Of a DNA stretch of 64,000 bases, positions 25,321 to 34,617 are shown in pieces. The notes beneath the pieces are model-generated. The model made no database searches, was not told the origin of the DNA, and saw only the letters and a list, made by a program, of their open reading frames with translations. Where the stretch lies: NCBI GenBank assembly GCA_005116745.1, contig SWDS01000010.1, positions 236,308 to 300,307 of the forward strand, in the 5' to 3' direction. Positions within the stretch are counted from its first letter, which is position 1; each line of letters begins with the position of its first letter. A program made the translations under genes and the position numbers. Source of the DNA: Nitrospira sp. GTDB taxonomy: Bacteria > Nitrospirota > Nitrospiria > Nitrospirales > Nitrospiraceae.

Positions 25321-25629
25321 CTACCCTATTTTTTTCTGCGGTTCCAAGAGCTTGTCGCCCTTCTTGAAAACGGCGTAGATTGCCTGTGAGGGGCAAGCGT
25401 CGAGGCAGAGCCGGCAGCTTTCAAGACAGCGCGAAGGATCAAATTTGTAAGGTGGTGTTGAGAGCCAGGCGCTGGTCGGGCAAATCGGCACACAGACGGC
25501 CTGGTGCGTGCAGCGGTCAGGGTGGCGGACGAGGTGATCACGAATGACTAACATGGGCTTGACTCCTTCAAAGAGGCCTTGAGAGAAGATCTCGAACATA
25601 TTTCTTTTCGGCAAGCTGCTCATTTCCAT
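25321..25629 (-). CDS. 4Fe-4S ferredoxin-like protein
   Basis: A 102-residue ferredoxin-type protein. Two cysteine clusters are visible: CTHQAVCVPICP (C-x5-C-x3-CP) and CLESCRLCLDACP (C-x3-C-x2-C-x3-CP). These can bind two [4Fe-4S] clusters, although the spacing is not the classical CxxCxxC and one cluster may be altered. It starts inside the end of the upstream gene (10-base overlap), so it is translated with it. Electron-transfer partners are unknown. Confidence 0.82.
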   Translation of the reverse strand: MEMSSLPKRNMFEIFSQGLFEGVKPMLVIRDHLVRHPDRCTHQAVCVPICPTSAWLSTPPYKFDPSRCLESCRLCLDACPSQAIYAVFKKGDKLLEPQKKIG

Positions 25630-26033
25630 TCCTTGACGAGTTCTTTGAGCCGATCTTTGAGCTCAGGAATCTGTTCGAGATTATTCTGAATCGCACCGAT
25701 GATCTTTTCCAGCCGAGCCGAGCGAAGCGCTTCCTTATCCTTCTTCACCACACGGTCATAGTCCTCATAGGCTTGTCCGTGTTTGGGTTCCAGATGTTTC
25801 CTGGCATCCACCAGGGCTTGGCCCAACTCCCACGGTTCCGGCGCCGGGAGAGAAGCGATCGTAAACGACCCATCGGTAAACACGATGACCGAGGCACTCG
25901 GTTTCCCGGTCAAAGGAACCACGGCTTCAATCGTTTTGCGTTCGCAGACGTTCCAGTCCAGCGTGAGTCCAGGAAACTGTTTGGTGAAGGCCACCTTTTC
26001 CATGTTGGCCTTCCATTTGTCTTCGGTTGGCAT
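25620..26033 (-). CDS. Hypothetical protein beside ferredoxins
   Basis: A 137-residue soluble protein without a known family. The N-terminal half is mixed (LTLDWNVCERKTIEAVV, ASVIVFTDGSFTIA). The C-terminal half is a long charged helix (RLEKIIGAIQNNLEQIPELKDRLKELVKEW). It overlaps the ferredoxin gene and lies 30 bases after the [2Fe-2S] protein gene. It may therefore assist an electron-transfer unit, which is inference from position only. Confidence 0.7.
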   Translation of the reverse strand: MPTEDKWKANMEKVAFTKQFPGLTLDWNVCERKTIEAVVPLTGKPSASVIVFTDGSFTIASLPAPEPWELGQALVDARKHLEPKHGQAYEDYDRVVKKDKEALRSARLEKIIGAIQNNLEQIPELKDRLKELVKEWK

Positions 26034-26062
26034 GGATGTATAGTGGTATCGAACAGGAAGCC

Positions 26063-26416
26063 TTACAGTTTTTTGAGCGGTACCAGCTGTTCTGGAACCG
26101 GATGGTCAGGCATGAGCAATCGAGTGACGATTTCACCGTTCAGCACGTGCCGCTCCATGATCTCGGTGACATCGTCCTCCGTACCGACCCAGTACCACAC
26201 GCCTTCAGGATAGACTACGACACTTGGCCCGAGGTCACAATGATCGAGGCAACCGGCTTTGTTTGCTCGGACAACCCCTTTGAGATTTAACCGCTTCGTT
26301 TCACTCTTGAAGTGCGCATGAAGTTTTTCCGAACCCAAGTTCGCGCAGCAGCCGCGTGGATCGTCTTTTGGACGCTGATTCGTACAGATGAAGATATGTC
26401 GTTGAAATGATGGCAT
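26063..26416 (-). CDS. Thioredoxin-like [2Fe-2S] ferredoxin
   Basis: A 117-residue protein of the thioredoxin-like [2Fe-2S] ferredoxin family. It opens HIFICTNQRP and has GCCANLGSEKLHAHF, then RANKAGCLDHCDLGPSVVVYPEGVWY. The four ligands would be Cys11, a cysteine of the GCC pair, and Cys and Cys in GCLDHC. It probably shuttles electrons in the cytoplasm. It is second in a run of four small minus-strand genes, three of which encode cysteine-rich proteins. Confidence 0.88.
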   Translation of the reverse strand: MPSFQRHIFICTNQRPKDDPRGCCANLGSEKLHAHFKSETKRLNLKGVVRANKAGCLDHCDLGPSVVVYPEGVWYWVGTEDDVTEIMERHVLNGEIVTRLLMPDHPVPEQLVPLKKL

Positions 26417-26428
26417 TGGGTTAGGTCG

Positions 26429-26812
26429 CTAGACGGGCATCGTCAGGGTATTGAGCCGTTCCATCAGGAGCGTCACATCGTCGCCCCTTAAGAATGGAGA
26501 TGGGTGCTGGGTTGTGTTCAGGATAGTCGAGATCTCATGTAACCGCAATGATGCTCGTCGGAACTCGTCGCCCTTGGCGAGTTCCGATACGTGCTCAGCA
26601 CGTAACTTATCGAATTCAGTACAGATGTCACGGAAGTCACGTTGTAAGTTTTTGTGTATCGAACACGGGGTGCAATACCATTTTGGACTTTGATCTGATA
26701 GCGGAGACAGGCGATCGTAAGGGCGGCCGAAAAAGTCTTTTCCCAGGGAAAGCTTTGTCAGTGGACCGTTGCCGGCTCCGCAGGCCTGACAGGATTCGCT
26801 CCAGGAGTCCAT
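26429..26812 (-). CDS. Small CxxC hypothetical protein
   Basis: About 127 residues. The N-terminal part has two cysteine pairs, SCQACGAG and WYCTPCSIH, suggesting a zinc ribbon. The rest is alpha-helical (FRDICTEFDKLRAEHVSELA). I favour the ATG at 26812, preceded by GGAGG with a 5-base gap. An ATG at 26824 is possible. The frame stays open far upstream, but that part runs antisense into the alanine dehydrogenase gene and is not credible. Function is unknown. Confidence 0.6.
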   Translation of the reverse strand: MDSWSESCQACGAGNGPLTKLSLGKDFFGRPYDRLSPLSDQSPKWYCTPCSIHKNLQRDFRDICTEFDKLRAEHVSELAKGDEFRRASLRLHEISTILNTTQHPSPFLRGDDVTLLMERLNTLTMPV

Positions 26813-26986
26813 CTTCACCTCCATACTAAACCACATCGAAGAAGGGTGCATCTTACAACACGCTTTTCCAGACTGTCCACGGGCAGCACCGCAGATGGTG
26901 TGGCGATCAACCCGATCACGTTGTGGATCCATGTATAATGACACAATGAGGCTTGCAGTGCTCATAGCCGGAAGGGGGGACCTTTT

Positions 26987-28090
26987 ATGGTCATCGGTGT
27001 TCCGAAGGAAATCAAAGATCATGAGTATCGTGTCAGTCTGACGCCGGAGGGTGCAGCGACCCTTCGGCAAAGTGGGCATGAGGTCTGGCTTGAATCGTCT
27101 GCCGGGCAGGGCAGTGGATTTAGCGATGATGAGTATCGTAAGGCTGGGGCCTCGGTTGCCGGTTCGAAAGAGGAGGTCTTCAAGAGAGCTGATTTGATTG
27201 CGAAGGTGAAAGAGCCGTTGCTTGCTGAGTGCCATCTGTTTCGTCCAGGCCAGGTCCTGTTCACGTATTTACATCTTGCCTCACTCGTGGATGTGACCAA
27301 GGAACTTCTGAGTGGTAAGGTCACGGCTATTGCGTATGAAACGACCGAGTCGAAAGATGGCAGTCTTCCGATGCTCAAGCCGATGAGTGAAATCGCCGGA
27401 CGAATGTCGGTGCAGATTGGTGCTCAATATCTGGAGAAAATCAACGGAGGTCGAGGTGTGCTGTTGGGGGGAGTTCCGGGAGTGGAACCGGGCAAGGTCG
27501 TCGTACTTGGAGCCGGGATCGTTGGAAGCTCGGCGATTCGTATTGCGGTCGGGATGGGAGCCCAGGTGACGGTGATCAATTTGGATGTTGAACGGTTGCG
27601 GCGTCTCGATGATCAGTACCAGGGCCGGATTATCACGCGCGCTGCGAGTTCTACGACCATTGAGGAGGCTGTGTGCTCAGCAGATCTTGTTATCGGCGCT
27701 GTACTGGTCCCCGGAGCCAAGGCACCCACGCTGGTGTCCCGTTCGCTGGTCTCACGGATGAAGCCTGGGTCGGTGATCGTGGATGTTTCTGTCGATCAGG
27801 GGGGCTGTGTTGAGACCACAAAGCCGACGACTCACTCGGCGCCTGTCTATGTCGTTGATGGCGTCGTACATTATTGTGTTGCTAATATGCCAGGAATCGT
27901 TCCTCGCACATCCACCTACGCTCTGACCAATGCGACGTTGCCGTATCTGCTGCGGCTCGCGTCTGACGGTGTGGATCGAGCGATTCACGCTGATCCGGGG
28001 TTGGCGAAGGGGGTTAACCTTAAAAATGGAAAAATTGTTCATCGAGGTGTGGCTGAAGCTCATGGGTTGCCTTTTACCCCCGTCTTGTAA
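26987..28090 (+). CDS. ald: Alanine dehydrogenase
   Basis: Ald interconverts L-alanine and pyruvate with NAD and ammonia. The 367-residue sequence shows [20 protein letters not shown] at the N-terminus (substrate arginine and lysine), [17 protein letters not shown] and the NAD-binding [19 protein letters not shown]. The [17 protein letters not shown] stretch with catalytic Asp follows, and [19 protein letters not shown] lies near the end. Full length and intact. The ATG follows GGAAGGGGGG. A TATAAT box at 26934-26939 may be its -10 element, though no good -35 is visible. Confidence 0.96.
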   Translation: MVIGVPKEIKDHEYRVSLTPEGAATLRQSGHEVWLESSAGQGSGFSDDEYRKAGASVAGSKEEVFKRADLIAKVKEPLLAECHLFRPGQVLFTYLHLASLVDVTKELLSGKVTAIAYETTESKDGSLPMLKPMSEIAGRMSVQIGAQYLEKINGGRGVLLGGVPGVEPGKVVVLGAGIVGSSAIRIAVGMGAQVTVINLDVERLRRLDDQYQGRIITRAASSTTIEEAVCSADLVIGAVLVPGAKAPTLVSRSLVSRMKPGSVIVDVSVDQGGCVETTKPTTHSAPVYVVDGVVHYCVANMPGIVPRTSTYALTNATLPYLLRLASDGVDRAIHADPGLAKGVNLKNGKIVHRGVAEAHGLPFTPVL

Positions 28091-28126
28091 GACAATCAGA
28101 CGTTCGGTTTGTCTACTTGGTCTTGT

Positions 28127-28572
<446 letters not shown>

Positions 28573-28869
28573 ATGCCTCAATCGGGCGATGAACCACCCG
28601 TTCGAGTACACGTTCTCGTGGTCGGTCGTGTGCAGGGAGTAGGGTTTCGTGCATTCGCGGCACGTATCGCCACCAGGCTGAATCTGTTGGGGGGCGTCCG
28701 CAATCTTGTTGACGGCCGGGTTGAGCTGGAGGTCGAGGGTGGGAAACTGGTGATTGAAGACCTTCTGCGAGAATTGAAAGTCGGTCCTCCAGCTGCGCAT
28801 GTCAGGACGATTGCGGTGGAATGGAGCGTCGCAACCGGCCGGTATTCACACTTCGACATTTGGCAGTAA
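28573..28869 (+). CDS. acyP: Acylphosphatase
   Basis: A 98-residue acylphosphatase, which hydrolyses acyl phosphates such as carbamoyl phosphate or 1,3-bisphosphoglycerate. The phosphate-binding loop is [11 protein letters not shown], with the catalytic Arg in GFR. The catalytic Asn sits in [17 protein letters not shown]. Length and order are normal. The sigma factor gene starts 13 bases downstream, so the two may share a transcript. Confidence 0.92.
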   Translation: MPQSGDEPPVRVHVLVVGRVQGVGFRAFAARIATRLNLLGGVRNLVDGRVELEVEGGKLVIEDLLRELKVGPPAAHVRTIAVEWSVATGRYSHFDIWQ

Positions 28870-28882
28870 GGAACGAGGAGTC

Positions 28883-29836
28883 ATGAGTCGACAGGAAGAC
28901 GAGGAGTCCGAGTTGAGCGAAGCTCGACGGCACACTGCCGATGATATGGACACCTCAGAACCTGTGACCGCATCTGATCAGGGCGAGCGAGAAACAGGTC
29001 GATCAGAAGGTCTTGACACGCTGAAGAGCTACTTGCGGGAGGTTCGTCGATCGACACTGCTCACCTTCAAGCAAGAACAGCAGCTCGGCAAGCGAGTGAT
29101 GGCTGGCGATGAGCAAGCCCGGCAAGAGATGATCGAATCGAATCTGCGGCTTGTCATCAGCATCGGGAAGCGCTACATGCACCGAGGGTTTCCGTTTTCC
29201 GACATCGTGGAGGAAGGCAATTTAGGACTGATCAAAGCAGTCGAGAAATTCAATTATAAGCGGGGCTTCAGGTTTAGCACCTACGCGTCTTGGTGGATCC
29301 GGCAATACATCGAGCGGGCGATCATTAATCAAGGTAAGCTGGTGCGTCTGCCTGTGCACGTGGTGGAGCGTCTCAATCGTTATCTGAGTCGTGTCGAGCA
29401 GTTGGTGCAAACTCTCGGGCGGGAGCCGAGGGCGGCCGAAGTGGCTGCCAAGATGAAGACATCGGAAGAAGAGGTATTGGACCTGAAGCAGTTGGTGCGT
29501 ACGACCTGCTCACTCGATAGTCCGCTGAATGACCACACTGATACTTTTCTGCGCGATGTGATCGAGGATCCCGTTGGGCTCTTACCTGATGAGACCGCCG
29601 ATGGGGTTCGGCGGAGGACGGAACTGATGGCGTGGGTAAAGGAGTTGCCTGAGAAAGAGCAAACTGTTATTGTGTCAAGGTTCGGACTCGACGGTGACGA
29701 GGCGAAGACGCTCGAAGAAATCGGTCGTACCATGGGGCTGACTCGTGAGCGCGTCCGACAGATCGAAATGGCGGCGTTAGTTCGGCTTCGCAACACGATC
29801 GGCAGAAAAGCCATGACACAGGCAGACTTGCTCTAA
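28883..29836 (+). CDS. Sigma-70 family RNA polymerase sigma factor
   Basis: A 317-residue group 1/2-type sigma factor. After an acidic N-terminal tail of about 45 residues come region 1.2 ([25 protein letters not shown]), region 2 with [39 protein letters not shown], region 3, and region 4 ending in the DNA-binding [19 protein letters not shown]. The size and lack of a long region 1.1 fit an RpoS-like alternative sigma rather than RpoD. I do not assign a name. The ATG at 28883 follows GAACGAGGAG. Confidence 0.9.
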   Translation: MSRQEDEESELSEARRHTADDMDTSEPVTASDQGERETGRSEGLDTLKSYLREVRRSTLLTFKQEQQLGKRVMAGDEQARQEMIESNLRLVISIGKRYMHRGFPFSDIVEEGNLGLIKAVEKFNYKRGFRFSTYASWWIRQYIERAIINQGKLVRLPVHVVERLNRYLSRVEQLVQTLGREPRAAEVAAKMKTSEEEVLDLKQLVRTTCSLDSPLNDHTDTFLRDVIEDPVGLLPDETADGVRRRTELMAWVKELPEKEQTVIVSRFGLDGDEAKTLEEIGRTMGLTRERVRQIEMAALVRLRNTIGRKAMTQADLL

Positions 29837-29841
29837 ATCCA

Positions 29842-30366
29842 GTGACCACCGTCAACTATCAGGCACTCATTCGCGAAGTGCCGGACTTTCCGAAGCCCGG
29901 TATTCTCTTTTATGACATCACCACACTCTTAAAAAATCCTGCTGCGCTTCGGAGTCTTGCCGACCAATTGACGACTCGGTATCAGGATCGAGAGATCACC
30001 AAAGTTGTCGGGATTGAGTCGCGGGGGTTTATTTTTGGCGGGATTCTTGCCGCCCGTCTCGGAGCTGGATTTGTTCCAGTTCGTAAGCCTGGAAAACTTC
30101 CGGCTGATTGTTATGAAATCAAATATAGTCTTGAGTATGGACAGAACAGTCTTGCCGTGCACCGTGACGCGATCCAAATCGGAGAGCCTGTGCTGATCGT
30201 CGACGACTTGTTGGCGACCGGAGGAACGGCAGAAGCGACGGTCCAGCTTGTTCGTCAACTTGGTGGGACGATTGTCGGACTGGATTTTCTGGTTGAACTG
30301 AAGAGTTTGAGGGGACGCGACAAACTCGCTGGGTACGAGGTTCATTCAACCATTACCTATCCATAA
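29842..30366 (+). CDS. apt: Adenine phosphoribosyltransferase
   Basis: Apt makes AMP from adenine and PRPP in purine salvage. The 174-residue sequence is standard: [21 protein letters not shown] at the N-terminus, [14 protein letters not shown], then [10 protein letters not shown], and the PRPP motif [16 protein letters not shown]. The start is a GTG at 29842, 5 bases after the sigma factor stop, with no obvious binding site. Translation is probably coupled to the gene before. Confidence 0.95.
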   Translation: MTTVNYQALIREVPDFPKPGILFYDITTLLKNPAALRSLADQLTTRYQDREITKVVGIESRGFIFGGILAARLGAGFVPVRKPGKLPADCYEIKYSLEYGQNSLAVHRDAIQIGEPVLIVDDLLATGGTAEATVQLVRQLGGTIVGLDFLVELKSLRGRDKLAGYEVHSTITYP

Positions 30367-30390
30367 TGGTTAGGTATCCTTCTGAGCCAC

Positions 30391-30420
30391 TTGCCCAAGG
30401 GGCACAGGGCGTGGTATACA
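30391..30420 (+). promoter_or_regulatory. Possible promoter of the dksA-like gene
   Basis: TTGCCC (30391-30396), an 18-base spacer and TATACA (30415-30420) precede the start codon at 30478. The boxes match only 3 and 4 of 6 positions, so this is a moderate candidate. Confidence 0.35.
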
Positions 30421-30477
30421 AGCCGGAATTTTCTGACCCTCCAACTACGTACCTTATTTCTGGAGCGGACTCTCTTT

Positions 30478-31041
30478 ATGGCAACAAAAATACAGGCAAA
30501 GAAGAAGGGTGAGGCAAAGACGAAATCAGTGGATGCTGTCATCAAGAAATCTCAGTCAGCGACCACGGAGGCAGCTGCGGTGCCTAAGGTGACGTCCGAG
30601 GTTGAGATAACGGTGCCGGTGCGGCCTAAGGAAACGGCGAAGGAGCGGGAAGCACGGGAACAGCGTCAGGATGTGCTTCATAAAATGCTCATTAGCAAAC
30701 GCCAAGAGATTATTAGAGAGATCGAAGAGAGTTTGGGGCAGTCGCTGACTGAAGATCAGCAGCGGCGCCTGGAATCAGCGCGTGATGTCGGCGACCAAGC
30801 CTTAATGGATCTTGAGCGTGAACTTGGGATTTCGTTGATGGAGATGCGTAATCGCCGTCGCCAGTCGATCGATGAAGCTCTCACTCGGTTACATGACGGG
30901 ACGTACGGGATGTGTGCCGAATGTGGGATTGAGATTAGCGAAAAGCGTCTCCAGGTGGTCCCCTTTGCCAAGCTCTGTGTGGAGTGCCAATCGCGCGTGG
31001 AATTGCTGGAGAAAATCGAACGCGAAGAGGATCGCGACTAG
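30478..31041 (+). CDS. DksA/TraR family zinc-finger regulator
   Basis: A 187-residue DksA/TraR-type protein. The N-terminal 65 residues are Lys/Ala-rich and probably disordered. A coiled coil follows (about 70-145, with LISKRQEIIREIEESLG). The C4 zinc finger reads GMCAECGIEISEKRLQVVPFAKLCVECQ. DksA binds in the RNA polymerase secondary channel and works with ppGpp. The coiled-coil tip residues cannot be judged with confidence. The ATG at 30478 starts the part that looks coding. Confidence 0.88.
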   Translation: MATKIQAKKKGEAKTKSVDAVIKKSQSATTEAAAVPKVTSEVEITVPVRPKETAKEREAREQRQDVLHKMLISKRQEIIREIEESLGQSLTEDQQRRLESARDVGDQALMDLERELGISLMEMRNRRRQSIDEALTRLHDGTYGMCAECGIEISEKRLQVVPFAKLCVECQSRVELLEKIEREEDRD

Positions 31042-31089
31042 CTTACAACATTCCCTCTCCCTTCACCCTGCATCCTTTCCTTTCCCCTC

Positions 31090-31788
31090 ATGAATGGGCA
31101 GATTTCAGAGCGAGCGGTCGTTCTTGCTAGTGGCGGATTGGACTCCACTGTCACGGCAGCCATTGCACGACGCGATGGGTATGCGTTGTACCTACTGACC
31201 ATTGCATACCAACAACGTCACGCGGTGGAGGTTGAGCGGTCGAGACAGGTGGCGACGGCTCTAGAAGCTCACCAGCATGTGGTGATCAACGTCGATTTAG
31301 GGACGATTGGTGGATCGGCCCTGACCGGCAATCTGTCGGTGCCGAAGCTTCGGACTGAATCTGAACGGAGCCGGGATGTGCCTGTGACCTACGTCCCAGG
31401 CCGAAACCTGATTTTTCTATCTTTGGCTGCGGCTCACGCGGAAGCGCTGGGAGCCTCGATCATCTACTTCGGCGCCAATGTCATTGACTATTCTGGTTAT
31501 CCAGACTGCCGTCTGGAGTTCATCCAAGCCGTGGAGGCAGCACTTCAAACGGGAACAAAAGCAGGAATCCAGGGCAAGGGCATTGAGATTCGAGCGCCAC
31601 TGCTTCGGATGTCGAAGGTGGAAATTATCAGGCTGGGCCTGACTCTGAACGTTCCCTTTCATCTTACGCATAGTTGTTATGACCCAATCGGGGCGATTGC
31701 CTGTGGGCAATGTGACAGCTGTCTGATTCGGAAACGGGGATTTGCGGAGGCGGGAGTTGTAGATCCGATTCAGTATGCGGTATGTTGA
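31090..31788 (+). CDS. queC: 7-cyano-7-deazaguanine synthase
   Basis: QueC converts CDG to preQ0 with ATP and ammonia, for queuosine in tRNA. The 232-residue protein has the ATP pyrophosphatase loop ASGGLDSTV near the start. It also has VPGRNLIFLSLAAAHAEALG, GANVIDYSGYPDCR and the C-terminal zinc site SCYDPIGAIACGQCDSCLIRKRGF with four cysteines. Full length. No other queuosine gene lies next to it. Confidence 0.95.
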   Translation: MNGQISERAVVLASGGLDSTVTAAIARRDGYALYLLTIAYQQRHAVEVERSRQVATALEAHQHVVINVDLGTIGGSALTGNLSVPKLRTESERSRDVPVTYVPGRNLIFLSLAAAHAEALGASIIYFGANVIDYSGYPDCRLEFIQAVEAALQTGTKAGIQGKGIEIRAPLLRMSKVEIIRLGLTLNVPFHLTHSCYDPIGAIACGQCDSCLIRKRGFAEAGVVDPIQYAVC

Positions 31789-31824
31789 GCCAATAGTTCG
31801 ACTCGAATAAGCAGATCAAGATCT

Positions 31825-32223
31825 ATGCAATCATCATCACTAATACTGTGTGCGAGTCTTGTTGTCGTGATTCTTGGTGCCACATCGGGGTGTAGCCAAC
31901 ATGAGGTGGAACCAAAGGGAACGGCTACCGTGGCCTCTGCACCGGTGGAATTGCGGGAAGGAGAGCAGAAGTTCAACGCCAACTGTTCACTCTGCCATGG
32001 GATCGGCGGAGTCGGAACGACTCAAGGCCCGTCGTTTCTTCACAAGGTCTATGAACCGAATCATCACGGCGATGAAGCGTTTCAACGAGCGGCGGCTAAT
32101 GGAGTAAAGGCGCATCATTGGCAGTTTGGCGACATGCCGAAGATCGATGCCGTCAAACCTGGTGATGTGGACCACATTGTAAAGTACATCCGCTGGCTTC
32201 AGAAGCAAACTGGCATTTTTTGA
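31825..32223 (+). CDS. Cytochrome c lipoprotein
   Basis: A 132-residue single-haem class I cytochrome c. A lipoprotein signal (LVVVILGATSGC, lipobox TSGC) would place it on the membrane facing the periplasm. The haem motif is CSLCH. A methionine for the sixth ligand can be found in GDMPKID near the end, before the C-terminal helix VDHIVKYIRWLQ. It probably donates or accepts electrons in respiration. No oxidase or reductase genes adjoin it. Confidence 0.9.
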   Translation: MQSSSLILCASLVVVILGATSGCSQHEVEPKGTATVASAPVELREGEQKFNANCSLCHGIGGVGTTQGPSFLHKVYEPNHHGDEAFQRAAANGVKAHHWQFGDMPKIDAVKPGDVDHIVKYIRWLQKQTGIF

Positions 32224-32269
32224 CCGTCCTACCTCATTGTCTCTCATCATCTAGAACAATCTGACGTGA

Positions 32270-32857
32270 TTACTGTCGGGTGGGTGTCCATTTCTTGGCC
32301 CGTTCTTCGGATTCGGTAATCTGGCTGCGAGTCATTCGTGTGGCGATAGTGTCGCGTGATTCAACAGCTCGCTTCTCACCATAGGCTGCTGAAAGGCTGT
32401 ACCACATGTGCGCTTCAACAAGACTCTGAGGCACGCCCCGCCCGCGTTCATACATCATTCCGAGCTTGGCAAATGCGAGCGCATGTTGCTGTTCGGCTGC
32501 TTTCTGAAACCAGAACAACGCCATGTGATCACTGTACGGGGCTCCCTGTCCAAGTGAATAGAGTGTTCCAAGATTGACTTGAGCACCTGCGTGTCCTTGA
32601 TCGGCGGCCTTTTTAAACCAATCCTTGGCCTCGAGGTAGTTTTGTGGAAGACCATGCCCTTCGCTATAGTGTATGCCCAATTGATTTTGAGCATTGGGAT
32701 CGCCGGTCTGAGCATGTTTGAGGACTTCGCTCACGGCTGGTTCGCCAATGAGTAGTTGTGGTGGACTAGAAGGGGGAGTGGTGCAGCTTGATGTGAGAAA
32801 GGATACCAAAAGAAGTCCTACGAGAGTCACATACTGGTAGGGTAGCCGGTGAGCCAT
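32270..32857 (-). CDS. Sel1-repeat lipoprotein
   Basis: A 195-residue protein with a lipoprotein signal (LLLVSFLTSSC, about residues 12-25) and three Sel1-like repeats. Examples are NQLGIHYSEGHGLPQNYLEAKDWF, then AQVNLGTLYSLGQGA, then AKLGMMYERGRGVPQ. Such repeats form helical solenoids that bind other proteins. It is related to the next gene upstream (33122-33709), and the two look like a duplicated pair. Confidence 0.85.
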   Translation of the reverse strand: MAHRLPYQYVTLVGLLLVSFLTSSCTTPPSSPPQLLIGEPAVSEVLKHAQTGDPNAQNQLGIHYSEGHGLPQNYLEAKDWFKKAADQGHAGAQVNLGTLYSLGQGAPYSDHMALFWFQKAAEQQHALAFAKLGMMYERGRGVPQSLVEAHMWYSLSAAYGEKRAVESRDTIATRMTRSQITESEERAKKWTPTRQ

Positions 32858-33121
32858 TCTGAATGATTGTGAACGTGATTAATGTCTGCTGGCCAGTTAG
32901 CGAACTACAGCTCGATATCCTACGCAGTGGGAGGGCGCAACTTCAAGGGGGCCAATCGCTGGTAAGGGGTAGACTGATGGAGAGCCCTGAAGGTAATCAC
33001 GTTCTCCAAAGGCGTTCGTGTAGCCTACGGTATGAGTGGCGAGCAGGATAAGCCGACTTCAAGGAGTGTATCTCAGTTGGTGGTCGCAGATGACAAAGAG
33101 CAAGCTGAAGAAACCCATGGG

Positions 33122-33709
33122 CTACTGTTCTTGAAGTGAATTATGGGCTTTGGGCTTCCAATTCCGTGCAAGAAATTGTGCCTGTTCGATTTGGGTCGGC
33201 GTCATATTCGTGGCCAGACGATCTCGCCACTTCGCTCCATTCTCCTGCCCGTTAGCCGCCGCCAAGTTGTACCACTGGTAGGCTCGGATGACATCCTTGG
33301 GAACACCCCGTGCCTTTTCATGATAGGTGGCGATTAGGAACATCGCTGGTCCATGCCCCTGGTCCGCGGCAAGGTGGCACCACCGTAGAGCTTCCTGATA
33401 GTCCTGCGGCATCCCACGACCGATGTCCGACAGCACACAGAGCCGATAGAAGGCACCGATATGTCGCTGGGTGGCCGCCATGCGGTACCATCGAACGGCT
33501 TCCCTATGGTCTTTCGGTAAGGCGTTCTCATATCGCAAGCCCAGGTTGTACTGATCCTCGGCGCTCCCTTGTTCTGCGGCTGACTGCAACTCATCGATCC
33601 GTGACGTTGTGTCCCGCACGTCGACGTAGGGGGATTTCGGTGGATCGATGCATCCCGACAGGGTGCAAAGAGCGGTCATCATTATGAGATATCGCAGGCA
33701 GGTCTTCAT
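33122..33709 (-). CDS. Sel1-repeat lipoprotein
   Basis: A 195-residue protein with an N-terminal lipoprotein signal (MMTALCTLSGC, lipobox LSGC) and Sel1-like repeats (DQYNLGLRYENALPKDHREAV, FYRLCVLSDIGRGMPQ, AMFLIATYHEKARGVPKDV). It is 264 bases upstream of a paralogue on the same strand. The ATG at 33709 follows GAGGG. The leader contains a strong hairpin (33732-33773). Function is unknown. Confidence 0.85.
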   Translation of the reverse strand: MKTCLRYLIMMTALCTLSGCIDPPKSPYVDVRDTTSRIDELQSAAEQGSAEDQYNLGLRYENALPKDHREAVRWYRMAATQRHIGAFYRLCVLSDIGRGMPQDYQEALRWCHLAADQGHGPAMFLIATYHEKARGVPKDVIRAYQWYNLAAANGQENGAKWRDRLATNMTPTQIEQAQFLARNWKPKAHNSLQEQ

Positions 33710-33731
33710 AATCCCTCTCATTCGAAACGTC

Positions 33732-33773
33732 CCTGCATTGGCTGCTGCCTATCTGAGCAGCAGCCAATGCAGG
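33732..33773. repeat. Perfect 17-base inverted repeat
   Basis: CCTGCATTGGCTGCTGC (33732-33748) and its exact complement GCAGCAGCCAATGCAGG (33757-33773), separated by 8 bases. It lies 23 to 64 bases upstream of the minus-strand Sel1 gene start and 130 bases before yqgE on the other strand. There is no T-run on either side, so it does not look like an intrinsic terminator. Confidence 0.8.
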
Positions 33774-33905
33774 AACTACTCTAGCACATCTCGCTCTCTA
33801 GAAAGCTACCATACCAAGCGTACCATCACGAGCTTCTTCTGCCACGCCCTATTGCTTTCACTGAAGAGAAAAGATATTTGTTAGCCTTGGCATCAAGGTG
33901 AAATC

Positions 33906-34541
33906 TTGGCTCTTGTTGTGGTGCGGAACATTACGAGAAGCACCCTCCTTATGGGAACCTTGTTCCTTGTGTCCACGTTATCGGCTCAGGCTCAACAAGA
34001 GTTTTCGCCTGGGTCGCTCGAAAAGGGCATACTCTTGGTCGCGAGTCCCTCGCTGAGTGATCCCAACTTCCATCAAGCCGTCCTGCTCATTATCGAACAC
34101 GGACGAGGCGGGACGGTTGGGCTCATTCTGAACCGCGCTACGAATGTGCTGGTATCCGAAGTCTTGCCGGATTTTACTGCGCTGAAGCGTACTACTCACC
34201 GGTTGTTTGCCGGAGGGCCAGTCGAGCAAACGCAGCTGATCCTGTTGTTCAGACTCACGCAGCTCTTGCCTGATACACGTCAGATTGTCGATGGAATCTA
34301 CGTGGGCACGCCTCGCGTCCTGGAACGCATCATGACTCAGCCTAAACCGACCGAGACCTTCCGCGCATTTTCCGGATTCGCCGGATGGGCACCGGGGCAG
34401 CTCGAACATGAAATGCTCGAAGGGGCATGGGGCGTTTTGCCGTCAAATGCGTTCAATATATTCGACATAGACCCGGCCACACTCTGGCCGGACAGCATCA
34501 GCCGTCTTCAGGCCCCCAGAACTATTTCCATTGTGCGATAG
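33906..34541 (+). CDS. YqgE/AlgH family protein with signal peptide
   Basis: A 211-residue YqgE/AlgH (DUF179) protein. The core shows GILLVASPSLSDPNFHQAVLLIIEHGRGGTVGLILNR, then GGPV, then FSGFAGWAPGQLEHEM, and GAWGVLP near the end. Family members are normally cytoplasmic and about 185 residues. This one carries an N-terminal hydrophobic segment ending LSAQAQQ, which looks like a cleavable signal peptide. The start is a TTG with AAGGTG upstream, and an ATG at 33951 would still leave most of the hydrophobic segment. Confidence 0.85.
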   Translation: MALVVVRNITRSTLLMGTLFLVSTLSAQAQQEFSPGSLEKGILLVASPSLSDPNFHQAVLLIIEHGRGGTVGLILNRATNVLVSEVLPDFTALKRTTHRLFAGGPVEQTQLILLFRLTQLLPDTRQIVDGIYVGTPRVLERIMTQPKPTETFRAFSGFAGWAPGQLEHEMLEGAWGVLPSNAFNIFDIDPATLWPDSISRLQAPRTISIVR

Positions 34542-34581
34542 ACGGGTAGACCGGTTTCTCTGTGCGCCTGTTGGAAAGGTG

Positions 34582-34600
34582 AGGTCGTCTTAAGCGACCT
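34582..34600. terminator. Hairpin between convergent genes
   Basis: AGGTCG (34582-34587) and CGACCT (34595-34600) with a 7-base loop, between the convergent yqgE and esterase genes. There is no T-run, so it could only be a weak or factor-assisted terminator. Confidence 0.3.
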
Positions 34601-34617
34601 AGCCCCGTTCGATTCAA

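Noticed and set aside
26825-27235. N-terminal extension of the small CxxC protein
   Set aside because: It runs antisense through the start of ald and has no supported start. GGAGG points to the ATG at 26812.
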